Below, one piece after another: positions 16,648 through 26,689 of a stretch of 33,117 bases of DNA. The stretch covers positions 1 to 33,117 of the forward strand of contig BGKB01000297.1 in the NCBI GenBank assembly GCA_003116975.1, in the 5' to 3' direction. Below the pieces are notes generated by a model. The model searched no databases and had not been told where the DNA came from. It was given only the letters and a program-made list of their open reading frames with translations. Numbering within the stretch: the stretch's first letter is position 1; each line of letters begins with the position of its first letter. The position numbers and the translations under genes are program-made. Source of the DNA: Aurantiochytrium sp. KH105 (taxonomy: Eukaryota; Sar; Bigyra; Thraustochytrida; Thraustochytriidae).

Positions 16648-17241
16648 TATTCCTGGCCTCGGGCCGGCGGTCTGCCAAGATGTCAGTGAATGGAATCCTG
16701 CAGATACGGTCGCTTTTGATCTTTGGTGTTCGCGATGAGCGATGAGGACGCATTGAACAATTTTTTTGCGTCAAGGAGAAAAAGAAGAAGAAGAAGAAGA
16801 AGAAGAAGACTTGGATTTTGTTTCTTTTGTTCGACCACCTCGACTTTGTTGTTCATCAAGAATGAGACGTCTCGCACTCTTTTTCTGCTTGGCAGAGCAT
16901 TTAACGATTACAGTGCACCACCATCCAGCACTCTAACTTTTGGACAGATGGAAAAGAAAAGTTCTCCCTTACGACGCATAAAGGCAATGTATTTTCTCGC
17001 AGACAATGTGGTTTTGAACGAAAACAAAATCAAATTATACTCACAGATTGCATTGCGATCTAGGCTACCTGGCAAAGTAGTACACGACTTCAAAAATGCG
17101 CCCAAACATCAGCGAAGTTCAGCGCCGAGAGATAGATTTATTTTATTTATTTATTTATTTATTTTCGACAAGAGAAGCAAGCACGTCGCGACAAACATCA
17201 AAGAACGAGTCGTCTCGCGCGCGCGCGCGCGCGCGCGAGCG
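16648..17241. promoter_or_regulatory. Leader/promoter region with AAG, TTTA and CG repeats
   Basis: This separates the GH18 gene from the next plus-strand gene. It has an AAG triplet array (about 16783-16811), a TTTA tetranucleotide array (about 17137-17164) and a CG dinucleotide run (about 17217-17239) ending right before the ATG at 17242. The frame of the downstream gene is open throughout and has an ATG at 16735, but the translation (poly-Arg, then hydrophobic runs read from the repeats) does not look like protein. I treat it as leader, with some doubt. Confidence 0.45.
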
Positions 17242-18891
17242 ATGGTTAGGGGACGATCTTCGAGGAGGAGTGGGCCTGCGTCGTCGTCCTCTGGTGCAGG
17301 GAAACAGTCTCCAAGCCGTAACGCGATAGAGCATTTACTCACCGAAGATGAAAAACACCACGCGCACGAGAGTGACGAGCACGAGGATAACTGCGCCAGC
17401 GGCGACGACGGTAGTGGTGGCCGTAGCAGCCGCAAGGGAGCCTCGCACCAACCAAACCTGCGTAATGCCAACGAGGAAGCCGCGTCAGGAAACGGTGATG
17501 TCGTGGATCTGTGCGAAAACCTGTCTGACGTGGACGCTGACCAAATAGGCAAATCGCCAACCACAAAAGAATCAAGGCCCAGCAGTTCTACGTCTCAGCA
17601 GAGGAAGAGAAATCGCGCTGAGACAATGAGCGGAGAAAAGAACAGTCGAGAAGGTGCGGATGAGGGCGATTTTGAGGAAGACAGAAAGAAGAAGAAGAAA
17701 TGGAAAACTGATGACTGCAGCGATGCATCGAGTCAAGCCTCGGAACCAGCATCGAGGAAGCAAGAGAATGGCGGCAAGGCTACGAAAAGAATAACATCGA
17801 TCTTAGGAGAACAAGAATCCAAGGAAAGAGAACTTTTATTGCACTCGTCAGCGTCTTCAACGACCTCTTCTGTGCGTTCCTCGGAGTCTTCGAAACCAAA
17901 GAGGACCTCGAAGCAAAGAGGTACTCCTATGTCTCATGAAAGGAATGGACAAAACTCTCGACGCCGTGCGGAATCTAATGAGAGGGATGGTCGAGGTAAC
18001 GACAAAGACATGCGGAAGGGCCTTGTCAGCAATCAAAGTCAAAGAGCAGCACGCCTTCGAAAACGGGTCGACCGGAGAGCGTCCAACAATGCTTCCGACA
18101 GCGACGACGAGGGCAAATCAAGTGCCAAGGTTGAGGCTGGAAGACATGGCGATGACTCCGACTCTGAAGGATTTATGGTCAAGTCATCTTCCACAAAGGA
18201 ACGAGGTAGGGAGAACGAAGATGAGGAGAACGAGGATGACCATGAGGAGGAAGACGAGGCAACTGGGAGAGTGACAAGGAGCAAGAGGGGACGTCGCGCT
18301 GCACCCGCTGTTGAAAACCAAGCCGCCAGCGGAGGTGCTCCAAGGAGTGCGGTACAAGGTCAAAAATTGAGATCGCGAGCTAAAACCTCTGGGTCTTTTA
18401 CTTCTCGCGACGTCGATACAAGTTCCCGGGCTCAAACAGAGGGGTTTCCGATGGGTTCACACGCTATGGCTGAGAGTGAAAGTACAAGTGATGGCCATAG
18501 GAACGATGCACATGATTCTCCAAGCGCCAACGTCGTCGCGAGCCCGACTCAAAGCGGCTCACCAAAGTTCCACGATACGTCTGGTCATGCGCCTTCGGCG
18601 TCGCAGGACGACTCGTCCATGGACGGAGATTTCGAGCCGTCAATACCACAAGTTCATATTGCCATGAAGGTAAAATTCTACGGCATTTGTCGAAACGCAG
18701 ATATGGGCAAGCATTCGGAGACGTGGGAAGGGTCTGGTATGAAAATTATCGGAGTCTATGCTGACGAAATGTCTGCTCGAGCTGCAATCGAAAAAGATAA
18801 GGCGGGGCTCCTCGGCTATCCGTACGACGCAGATGGCGTGCGTTGGGATTTTCTGTGTCTTGAAGCAAAACATTTTGGCGGCGCACAGTAA
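17242..18891 (+). CDS. Ser/Lys/Glu-rich, probably nuclear protein of unknown function
   Basis: A 549-aa protein if started at 17242; the open frame allows a longer form from the ATG at 16735. Residues 1-460 are disordered, dominated by Ser, Glu, Asp, Lys and Arg, with clusters such as KKKKKWK that would serve as nuclear import signals. DVVDLCENLSDVD at residues 86-98 looks like a SUMO-interacting motif (hydrophobic core flanked by acidic residues). The last 80 residues are different: ordered, with IAMKVKFYGICRN, MKIIGVYADEMSARAAIEKDK and GVRWDFLCLEAKHFGG, which suggests a small folded domain I cannot name. The composition is like chromatin or splicing-associated proteins. That is inference only. 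It is convergent with the acyl-CoA synthetase gene. Confidence 0.7.
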   Translation: MVRGRSSRRSGPASSSSGAGKQSPSRNAIEHLLTEDEKHHAHESDEHEDNCASGDDGSGGRSSRKGASHQPNLRNANEEAASGNGDVVDLCENLSDVDADQIGKSPTTKESRPSSSTSQQRKRNRAETMSGEKNSREGADEGDFEEDRKKKKKWKTDDCSDASSQASEPASRKQENGGKATKRITSILGEQESKERELLLHSSASSTTSSVRSSESSKPKRTSKQRGTPMSHERNGQNSRRRAESNERDGRGNDKDMRKGLVSNQSQRAARLRKRVDRRASNNASDSDDEGKSSAKVEAGRHGDDSDSEGFMVKSSSTKERGRENEDEENEDDHEEEDEATGRVTRSKRGRRAAPAVENQAASGGAPRSAVQGQKLRSRAKTSGSFTSRDVDTSSRAQTEGFPMGSHAMAESESTSDGHRNDAHDSPSANVVASPTQSGSPKFHDTSGHAPSASQDDSSMDGDFEPSIPQVHIAMKVKFYGICRNADMGKHSETWEGSGMKIIGVYADEMSARAAIEKDKAGLLGYPYDADGVRWDFLCLEAKHFGGAQ

Positions 18892-19410
18892 TCAGAAGTT
18901 TTCGCGAGGTGGGACACTTTTCATTTATGCGTGGTTTACTTTTTGGATTTTCATAGTGTACGTTCTCCCGCATGGCTTTTCTGTTGCAAAGTTTTCCATT
19001 GTTTCGTAAAAAAAGAAAGCTTCTTTGCCCTCGCTGCGTTTGTCTCTTTGATGGCAATCTCACGGATTCCCTCTTCCCACTATTTCTCCTCTCCTGAAAA
19101 AAGAACGAGTTGGACCAAGAGAAACTCGCGCGCTCCTGCGTAGAGCTTCTAAAAAAAATACTGACTCGTTCATCCTAGATCATTTGGCTGATCACGATAA
19201 GCAAGTAAAAGACAGGTTGCTCGCACTTGCATGCCCATACAAGCACACAAGGAGGAGAAGTAGAGCAAAGAGACATTTGCCATCACAGTCATAAGTCTTC
19301 GATGTCTGTTACGCCTGCCTGGCAGGGGGGGGGGAGAAGAAAGAGAAACAGAAAAGAGGAAAAAGGTAGAAGGATCGATCACACAAGGAAGGAAATGCAT
19401 AGGGCCTAGT
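18892..19410. other. Convergent intergenic spacer, no gene seen
   Basis: This AT-richer stretch lies between two convergent 3' ends. It has A-runs near 19008-19015 and 19151-19159 and a G-run near 19325-19333. It should carry the 3' untranslated regions of both neighbours. Confidence 0.6.
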
Positions 19411-21662
19411 CTAGCTCTCATTGTAGAGCTCCTTGAGCTCCTTGTCGTAATGGTTGACAAGGTTGCGGCGTTTGAGCTTGAGAGCAGCCGTGCAAAGGTC
19501 ATTACCAGGGCCCCAGACGAGGTCGCGCTCGACGTAGATCTTTTGGGGAATCTCAAACTTTGCGCAGCCTGCACGCTTGAGGATGGACGTGACGTCCTTG
19601 TGAATGCGCTCGTCATCGACGTCCTTGGATTCGGGCGCCACTTGGATGACGGCAACCGAATAGGACTTTTCAGAATCACAGTAGACCATGGCGTTATCAA
19701 CATGGTCCGAGTCGCGGATCATGGGCTCGAGCTTGCCAAAGGAAACGTATTCGCCGCCAGAAAGCTTGACAAGATCCTTTTTGCGGTCGACGATAGCAAA
19801 GGCGCCATCCGGGTACACCTCGCCGATGTCGCCCGTGCGAAGCCAGCGCGTACCGTTTTCGTCGGTAAAGTAGGCCTCTTCGGTCTTTTCCGGTTCCTCA
19901 AAGTAGCCCATGGTAATCTGGGGCCCGCCAAGAAGGAGCTCGCCGCGCGGGTGCGGGTGCTTGTTGTCCTCCGGGGCCCGAGCAGGGTCAGCGTAGTAGC
20001 CGCCCTCTTCCCAGTCTTCGAGCTTGATTTGCATGGAGCAAATGGGGGCACCCACGCGGCCAGCGGTGCGGTCGTTGGGCCAGCAAATGGTGGCGACACC
20101 GACGGACTCGGTGAGACCCCATCCCTGGCCGACGGGGCAGCAGAAGACAACGTTCATGAAGTCCTGCGTTTCCTTGGAGAGCGGGCCGCCACCACTGAGC
20201 ATGTAGCGGACGCGGCCGCCAAGGAGGCGCGCGCGAATGTTGTCAAAGAGGATCTTGTTCCAGAAGGGAGATTCGTTGCCTTCGGCAAGGGCAGCCTTCT
20301 TGCGGCTAAAGCCAAGCTCGAAGAGCTGCTTGGTGATACCGCCAGTGGAGTTGATCTTGTTCATGACACCGGCCCGGATCTTGTCCATAATCATGGGCAC
20401 GGCAGCCATGAGCGTGGGGCGGAGCTCGTTGGCATCACCGACGCACTTGCCGGCCTCGATACACACGGATGCGTCGGTGATGGTCTTGGTGGAACCGTAG
20501 CCGACGGCGACACCGCGAAAGTAGAGGGAGCTCTCGGCGATGAGCTCGAGAATGTGCGCGAGCGGGAGGTAGGCAAGGTAGACATCGTCGGTGCTCATGC
20601 CGCAAATGGCATCGGCGCAACCGGCAATGCCGGCAACAAGGTTGCGGTGGGAGATGATGACGCCCTTGGGGTTGCCGGTGGAGCCCGAGGTGTACATGAT
20701 GACACCGGTGTCATCGGGGTTGACCGAAGGAAGGTCCTCCTTCGTAGCGCCCTCGCCGAGCTGCTCAACCTCTTCAAAGCTGTGTGCCTGAATGCCGCTG
20801 TGCGTGATCATGTCGCGCACCTTCTCGTCCGAGTTGTGGGCCGGGTGGTTCGCCGGGCGCTTGTCACGCGAGAAGACGACGTGCTTGACGTCGGGGCAGT
20901 CGCCGAGAACCTTGTTGAGCGTCGGGATAAGGTCGGCGTCGGTAAAGACAACCGAGCATTTGGTCTGCTTGAGGCCGTAGGCGACGGCCTCGGGACCTAG
21001 ATTGGCGTAGCTGGTGGCCACGACGATGCCGCGCTCGAGGCAGCCCTGACAGCCGAGCTGCCACTCGGCCTTTGTATCGGCAAAGAAGTTGACCATTTCG
21101 CCCTTTTTCACACCAAGGGCAGCGAGACCAGCGCCAAAGTTGCGCGCGCGGCGCTGAGCCTGGCGGTAGGTGATCCAGTTGTAGCCGCCAAGGACGTACT
21201 TTTCCTTGTTGCCGTCCTTGGTCATGCTGAGGATGTCACGCCAGCCCATGCAGTTGTTCTGGGCGTGTTTTTCGCAGGTATCGCGCCAGATGTCGCCCAT
21301 GGTCTGAATGGACGGGTCTGGTTGGGTAAAGAGCTCGTCCTTGACGCGAGCGTTGCGGTAGGTGTCGTTGCCCACGGGCACGGCCATGCAGCCCTTCATG
21401 GATCCACCCTCGAGTTCCTGGTTCATGACGAGACCCAGCAGGGCCTGCATGAGCGTGGTGCGCTTGAGGCCGCTCTTGGATGCGGTCAGGGCATCATCCC
21501 TAGGCGTGGTTCGTTCGTTCATTCGTTCATTCGTTTGTTTGTTAGTGCTGGGCGATTGGTCTAGGGGCGCACCTGTCGGCTTGCGCAGCGCACTTACCAG
21601 TCTTTGTCCTCGAACTTGCGAGGGTGCTCGGCCGCCTCGGAGACGATGGGCTCGTACGACAT
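19411..21662 (-). CDS. Long-chain acyl-CoA synthetase (2 exons)
   Basis: A two-exon gene: exon 1 is 21662-21598 (MSYEPIVSEAAEHPRKFEDKD plus two bases), exon 2 is 21499-19411, giving 717 aa. Splicing makes a Trp codon and reads on as WDDALTASKSG. The protein is an ANL-superfamily adenylating enzyme. The P-loop-like AMP motif TSGSTGNPKG is at residues 292-301, SGGGPLS at about 457-463, GWGLTES at 481-487, the hinge TGDIGEVYPDG at 577-587, the L-motif DRKKDLVKLSGGEYVS at 593-608, and GNDLCTAALKLKRRNLVNHY near the C-terminus, as in eukaryotic LACS/ACSL. It activates long-chain fatty acids to acyl-CoA for lipid synthesis or oxidation. It has no peroxisomal SKL-type ending (it ends YNES) and no clear membrane helix. 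The frame also has an ATG at 21522 inside the intron, but that form would lack the N-terminal exon. Confidence 0.92.
21500..21597 (-). other. Spliceosomal intron of the acyl-CoA synthetase gene (98 nt)
   Basis: On the minus strand the donor is GTAAGT (from 21597), the branch element is CACTAAC (21547-21541) and the acceptor is CCTAG ending at 21500, 42 nt from the branch A. The intron contains a tetranucleotide tract of TTCG/TTCA/TTTG type between branch site and acceptor. Confidence 0.88.
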
Positions 21663-22148
21663 GGTCTGTGATTATTGTATTTGTTTGTTTGATCGCAGCG
21701 TTGTAGTCTACATTAGCATGCGAGTTCTTCTCGACCCCATCCCTTTCTCTCTCCCCGCTCCAACTTGCCCACGCTCGTAAGAAGCAACGCGTGCATGAGC
21801 GTGGCGTGGCAAGAAGAGGCGAGGAGACGCGGTGAGGCTTCGTGGAGGCAGGCGAAAGGTACTTACAGCTACAGCGGCGCGCTCGCGCTCGCGCTCGTGC
21901 TCGTGCTCGCGGTCCAAGTGTCCGTGCTCGCGATGGAGGTGGTCGCGTCTGCGCTCGCGCTTGTGTCCGTGCTGGTGCTCGAGCTCACTGCGGCGACGCG
22001 TCGAGGTGCAGCGGCGGGGGCGAAGCAGCGTTCGGGTCTGCTCGGGTTTCTTTTTCTCTCTTGCTCTCCCACGTTGGCCAGTAGCCATGGTAGGTATAGT
22101 ATAGAACAAAGATAACCGGGAGAAGCTGAGCGGAGTGAAAGAGAGGGG

Positions 22149-22180
<32 letters not shown>

Positions 22181-22212
22181 AGAGAGAGAGAGAGTCTCGG
22201 GCGGCTCGCGTC

Positions 22213-22214
22213 GA

Positions 22215-22290
<76 letters not shown>

Positions 22291-22292
22291 AG
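22213..22292. repeat. (GAAA)n tetranucleotide microsatellite, about 19-20 copies
   Basis: A nearly perfect 80-bp GAAA tandem located about 550-630 bp upstream of the acyl-CoA synthetase start. It directly follows a GA-rich tract. Confidence 0.95.
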
Positions 22293-22559
22293 AAGCCTGC
22301 AGCGCTTGGTGTGTATAGTGTAGGCTATGACGGACAGGCACGCCTGCCTGGCTGCTGACTGACTGGTCATGATGACAGGCGGTGAGTCGAGTCCAGTTGG
22401 CGCGACAGCACAGCGCAGCCAGGTGCAGCCGACCAAGGCACTTCGAAGGCAGGGCAAGCAGCAAGGAGTAGCGAGGCGAGTAGAAGGGCAAGGCTGGGCG
22501 AAGATTGCAGACAGCACTGCCTGCGTGGCTTGGCTGGCCTGGCTGGCCCGGCTGGCCTC

Positions 22560-22641
22560 TGCATTGCACTTCATTGCATTGCATTGCGTTGCATTGCATT
22601 GCGTTGCTTTGTGTTGCATTGCATTGTGCTGCATTGCACTG
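22560..22641. repeat. Imperfect (CATTG)n pentanucleotide array
   Basis: Repeated GCATT/GCGTT/GTGTT units with single-base variants over about 80 bp. The interspersed substitutions show this array is older or less homogenised than the perfect pentanucleotide arrays at 2045 and 11705. Confidence 0.85.
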
Positions 22642-23628
22642 GCGGCAGCGGGCAAGGCGCACGCTCTGCTGCTCCCGTCCGACTCGTTCGGGATCCATGC
22701 GCAGCAATCGCTGCGCTGCGCTGAGCAGCACCAGAGCAGAGCGGGGCGGGGCGGGAGGCAGAAAGGGGGCCGGAGCGTGCTGCTGCACCGCGCGGCGAGG
22801 CGGCGAACCGGCCGACCCGGCGACGAACCTGCAGAGATGAACCTGCAGAGGAGCGCTGAGGCGCAGGACCTCTCTCCCTCTCCCTCTCCTCCCCCCCCTC
22901 CTCTCTCTCTCGGACTCTCTCTCTCGCGCGCCCTCTGCGCCGCTTCTTCGCAACGAACCTCGCGCGGGGTCGCGCCGTGCGTGCTGCAGCTGCAGCTGCG
23001 TTGCCGCCTCGGGTTGGCAAGAGGAGCCTCTTAAGCCTCTTGCCTCGCGTCGCGTCGTGCCATGGTCGAAGCGCAGCCATTGCATGCAAGCGCGCGAGTA
23101 AGCAAGCAAACAAAGCAGGCACGTGGCCGTGGGCGATCGCGAGCGAGCCAACGTTCGCACAACGCTTTCGCGAGCGAGCGAGCGCACACTACTAATACCA
23201 CACCAACACGCGTCATCGAAGCGAGACGGGGACAAAGTGCTTCGTCTCGTTCGCGCCAGATTAGGGCACGGAACGAAGAGATGGAAGGAAAGTCATCACT
23301 GGCAGATATCTAGATGCCTGCAGGATCAGCAGCAGCAGCAGCAGCAGCCTGGCAGCAGCCAGCATCAGCCCCCCCCCCCCCAAAATGGAGCGCGAGCGTC
23401 TGTGGCCTTGAAGAAAAAGTATGTATACCATTACTTTTTAGGCCTGAGTGAGATCGGCCAACTTGAAGGTGGATCCCGGCACAAACAAAAGAATGCCACC
23501 GGTCAGGTGAGCAAACAGGTACCACTGCTAGCCAGCCAGCCAGCTAGCCACTGCCAGCTGCAGCTGCAGGCAAGGGGGAGGCAAGGATGATGAGAACGAA
23601 CTTATCAGTATTACGCTTGCTCGATACA

Positions 23629-25803
23629 CTAGGAGGAAATGGTGGCTGCGGCGTTCTCCGAAGACGAAGGAAAAGATGCCGAAACAGAGGACCCCGGTGA
23701 GCGCGGATAGTCCGCATGCACGGTCTCTGTAGTGACGCAATAATAGTAGACGTTGCCTTGATCATCTTCCAGCTCCTCCCATTCTTGCTCACCGAGCTCG
23801 CCCGCGTCCTGGCCGCGCGTGCCCTGTCTGCCGCCCTTGGCAAAAGGTTTAATATGTACATTCGAGGGGGGGTCCGCGTCGCCGTCGCTGGCGCTCTCGG
23901 CGTCGTCATCTTCGAGGTCTGATTCAACGTCCGAAGTCTGCGCAATGCTGGCGCGCTGTGCGCGATAGATGTCGAGAATTCCTCGCAAGGCGTCGGGTGC
24001 AACCTTGAGTGCAAGATCCTCGGCGCTGCACCATTCCGTGCAAACGATGGGAGCATCCCACTGCACGAGGTATTCGACGGTCTCAGTGTAGGGCCGGTCT
24101 CCTTGGAGCCCACTGGTGCTGCTGGTGCTTCCGACACGTGCGGCAGAGCGGTTGCCGATAATTCTTTCAATCTTCCAGCGCGCCGCTGCGGCGGCCTGCG
24201 CCTCTTTGACTGCGATTGCAGGGGACGCAGAGCGCCCACGCTGCAGCTGCACGTGCCCCTGCAGCGGCTGCGAGACCCGCACGCCAACCCGCGAACGTGA
24301 GCGCCCCTCGCGCTCTTGGGACCGTGGGCCGTCGTCTTCAAGGCCGCGGCGCGCATTCGGCGTCTTCGATCGTCGCCTTCTACGCGCGAGGCCGACGCCG
24401 ACGCCGGCGCGAGCCGGACGGCAACGCACCGTCGAACTTCTCACGGGCGAAGAGGAAGACGAAGACAGCAATGAGTCCGAAGATGCAGCAGAAGAAGTTC
24501 TCGGACGTTGCCGCCGCCGCCGCCGCCGCGCAGAAAGACCAGCCTCTGGCGCGACGGCTCCCGCACGCAGTCCCATGCCACCTTCGGCGACAAGAACACC
24601 ATCCTCGCCAACAGCGGTAGCAGAGCCAACGCCCGGAGCACGGCTGTCCTGCAGACAGTACGAGGTTCCCAGACCCGTTGGTGAGCCAAGCCCCGTGGCC
24701 AGTGTGGAGCGGCCCGCTCGCTTGGGATCGAAGATCAACAGCGAGAATGCAATGAGAAACTGAGAAATGACGCCAAGTGTCCCAGCAGACGCCATGATCC
24801 CCGTATCAGCAATCGTCTTGGCCTCGAATGTAATGGAGACGAGCTTGGCCAGGACGACGAGCCATACGCAGGAGAACATCATCCAAGCCACGCCCTGGAC
24901 AAAAGCAAAGACGACGCCACCGCGGCCCGGCATGAAAATGTGGTACTTGTCCTCGCCATAGCGCCATTTGCCGCCCACTGCATTCGTGAGCGCCATCGCC
25001 ACAGCGTAGAGCGAAATAAATACCATGAGCAAAAGACCCTGCACAGGCCCATCCGCAATGGCCTCAGACTCGGACAAAAATGCAATAGCGCACGCATAGA
25101 TGGACATGGACGACTGCAGACCGATAAAGACCCACCAAAACTTGCTGCTACTTTGTCCAAAGAGCATTTGAAAATTCCACCGACCCGTGTCAAAGTGCAC
25201 GAGGTCCGTGCGCGAGAAGCGCCGCGCGTCGTTGGAGATCTTGTTGCTGTCAAAGGCCATGAGCGCAACGATGACCAAGCTTTCCGAAATCATCCCCAGC
25301 GCCGCCGCGGCCACCAAGAGGCCACCAAAGCTGTCACGGTCCTCGGTCGAGGATTTGAGCCGACCCGTAATATGCAAGACACCCACGCCCTGCAGCGAGA
25401 GCCAGGGAAGAATCAGCGATAAGGAAAAGAGACTCCAAAGAGTGGCTTGCAGCAGCACAAAGCGAACACCGCCACGCAGAGGCTGGAAGGGTTTCCAGCC
25501 GCGCTTGTGGTAGAGGACCTTGCCCAAGCTATAGGTGCCAAGCACGGTAGCCGCTACAATCACGTTGATTATGACCGGGTAGACGAGCCAGCCATACTTT
25601 TTCAGCGGCGGATGCCGCAAGATGACGATAGCCACATTGAGTAAACTTTCAGGGACCTTGCCTTGTAATGATTCTTGCAGCGACGCCGCAATGCGTTCTC
25701 CGAAACTAAGGTAGATGGAAAGGAAAAATCCGCCCACTGAAGCCACTACACTTGCGCACAGAATGAGCGGAAAGAAAAACGCAACCACGATCATGCCGTC
25801 CAT
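23629..25803 (-). CDS. Polytopic membrane protein with C-terminal chromo-like and WW-like modules
   Basis: A 724-aa single-exon protein starting with ATG. Residues 1-365 contain about eight to nine hydrophobic helices and show an internal duplication (see findings). Residues 366-540 are a disordered, Arg/Ser-rich linker with RRRRRRQRPR and RRRRR clusters. Residues 543-615 look like a chromodomain: WKIERIIG, then EYLVQWDAP, TEWCSAEDL and a C-terminal helix ALRGILDIYRAQRA, with a short insert between the first strands. Residues 674-701 (WEELEDDQGNVYYY...ADYP) match a WW domain, except that the second Trp is Ala697. The membrane part I do not recognise. Chromo and WW modules bind histone tails or proline-rich peptides, so cytosolic ligand binding is plausible. 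Two fused genes or an unseen intron are alternatives, but the frame is continuous with normal codon use. Confidence 0.75.
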   Translation of the reverse strand: MDGMIVVAFFFPLILCASVVASVGGFFLSIYLSFGERIAASLQESLQGKVPESLLNVAIVILRHPPLKKYGWLVYPVIINVIVAATVLGTYSLGKVLYHKRGWKPFQPLRGGVRFVLLQATLWSLFSLSLILPWLSLQGVGVLHITGRLKSSTEDRDSFGGLLVAAAALGMISESLVIVALMAFDSNKISNDARRFSRTDLVHFDTGRWNFQMLFGQSSSKFWWVFIGLQSSMSIYACAIAFLSESEAIADGPVQGLLLMVFISLYAVAMALTNAVGGKWRYGEDKYHIFMPGRGGVVFAFVQGVAWMMFSCVWLVVLAKLVSITFEAKTIADTGIMASAGTLGVISQFLIAFSLLIFDPKRAGRSTLATGLGSPTGLGTSYCLQDSRAPGVGSATAVGEDGVLVAEGGMGLRAGAVAPEAGLSARRRRRRQRPRTSSAASSDSLLSSSSSSPVRSSTVRCRPARAGVGVGLARRRRRSKTPNARRGLEDDGPRSQEREGRSRSRVGVRVSQPLQGHVQLQRGRSASPAIAVKEAQAAAAARWKIERIIGNRSAARVGSTSSTSGLQGDRPYTETVEYLVQWDAPIVCTEWCSAEDLALKVAPDALRGILDIYRAQRASIAQTSDVESDLEDDDAESASDGDADPPSNVHIKPFAKGGRQGTRGQDAGELGEQEWEELEDDQGNVYYYCVTTETVHADYPRSPGSSVSASFPSSSENAAATISS

Positions 25804-26417
25804 CTTGCTCGCCTCCTCTTGCGCCTGCTATCGTGGGGTAGCGGCAAGATTTTGCGCTGTCCTTTGTCTGTTTGTCTGTCTTTATGTTTGTGTACGCGAC
25901 GTACTTCGCGACGCGGAGCGCTCGAGCGCCGCTCGAACACGCGGCTAGCGAAGCGAGCAGATCGGCTCCTTCTTTCTATGCCGGTTCTCCGGGGCCCCGC
26001 CCTGCCGCCGCGGCACCGCGTCGCGCCGCGCACCTGTGCCCACGCGCGTGTATGCGTGCGAGGCGTGCGTGTGCCGTCGTTCAGGCGTGTGTTGAGGAAA
26101 AGACAGAAGGCAGTATCAATCGGGCGCAACGCGCGCAGCTGCAAGACTGACGGAGGCGCCGCGCGGCCACCTCGCCCCGCACGCCCACCTTCGCGCCCGC
26201 GCCCGCGCCTCACCGACCGCCGACCGACCGACCGGCCCTGGCCGACCGACTGACTTGCGCACCTGCGCACCTGCGCACCAAGCGCGCCCCTCTCTCCGCC
26301 GCAGGAGCAGCCAGACTGCCGACCTTGTTCGCGCGCCTGACACGATCTCGCTGCAGATTAATATATACGTCGTCCTCTTCATTCCCATCAAGCCACCGAG
26401 CATGGTGACAAGCATCA
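25804..26417. promoter_or_regulatory. GC-rich upstream region, no gene recognised
   Basis: This lies between the start of the minus-strand membrane protein gene and the tRNA gene. Open frames in several phases are due to high GC and are Arg/Pro/Ala-rich. Short GACC/CCGA tandem runs occur near 26210-26250, and a repeated CGCACCTG unit near 26255-26278. It should contain the membrane protein gene's promoter. Confidence 0.45.
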
Positions 26418-26496
26418 GGCCTGATGACCGAGCGGTTAAGGTGCCACGTTAAGGCCGTGGTTCGAAAGAGCGTGGGTTCGAGTCCCACTCAGGTCA
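26418..26496 (+). tRNA. tRNA-Leu(AAG)
   Basis: A complete cloverleaf folds by eye. The 7-bp acceptor is GGCCTGA with TCAGGTC, with discriminator A at 26496. The D-arm is ACC/GGT with loop GAGCGGTTAA. The anticodon stem is CCACG/CGTGG around loop TTAAGGC, giving anticodon AAG at 26451-26453. An 11-nt variable arm (TTCGAAAGAGC) can form a small stem, as expected for a class II tRNA. The T-arm is GTGGG/CCCAC with TTCGAGT. The internal A box (TGACCGAGCGG) and B box (GGTTCGAGTCC) are good matches. There is no intron and no encoded CCA, as expected for a eukaryotic nuclear gene. Confidence 0.95.
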
Positions 26497-26497
26497 A

Positions 26498-26506
26498 TTT
26501 TTTTTT
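26498..26506 (+). terminator. RNA polymerase III terminator (T9)
   Basis: A run of nine T residues starts two bases after the tRNA-Leu discriminator base, the standard Pol III stop signal. Confidence 0.9.
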
Positions 26507-26689
26507 CATCCCTTTCTTTTTGAAAGGGTTTTTAATTTTTTTTCCCACCTGTCTGGTAGCACTGCCTTTTTGGCCCCATTCTTGTTTTATCCAGTTCACG
26601 TGCGAAGGAGGTATACTTGGTATCGTCGAGCGAACCCATCACATTTGAAATTTTATGCCAAGAACTCAGCAAAAACATCTTCAGTGCGC

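Larger units (their letters stand above)
21663..23628. other. 2 kb non-coding region packed with simple repeats
   Basis: This is the upstream region of the acyl-CoA synthetase gene, reaching to the 3' end of the next minus-strand gene. It holds GA-rich DNA (about 22142-22196), a long GAAA array, an imperfect CATTG array, CT-rich DNA (about 22868-22925), an AGC array (about 23328-23348) and a C12 run (about 23370-23381). ORFs here are repeat-derived. A short minus-strand open stretch (23438-23524) encoding a hydrophobic helix is noted among the findings. Confidence 0.55.

Noticed and set aside
19450..21000. A 516-codon open frame on the plus strand
   Set aside because: It runs antisense to the acyl-CoA synthetase, whose motifs are unmistakable. 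The frame stays open because of the strong GC bias of codon third positions, and its translation is Val/Gly/Asp/Ala-rich without any domain.
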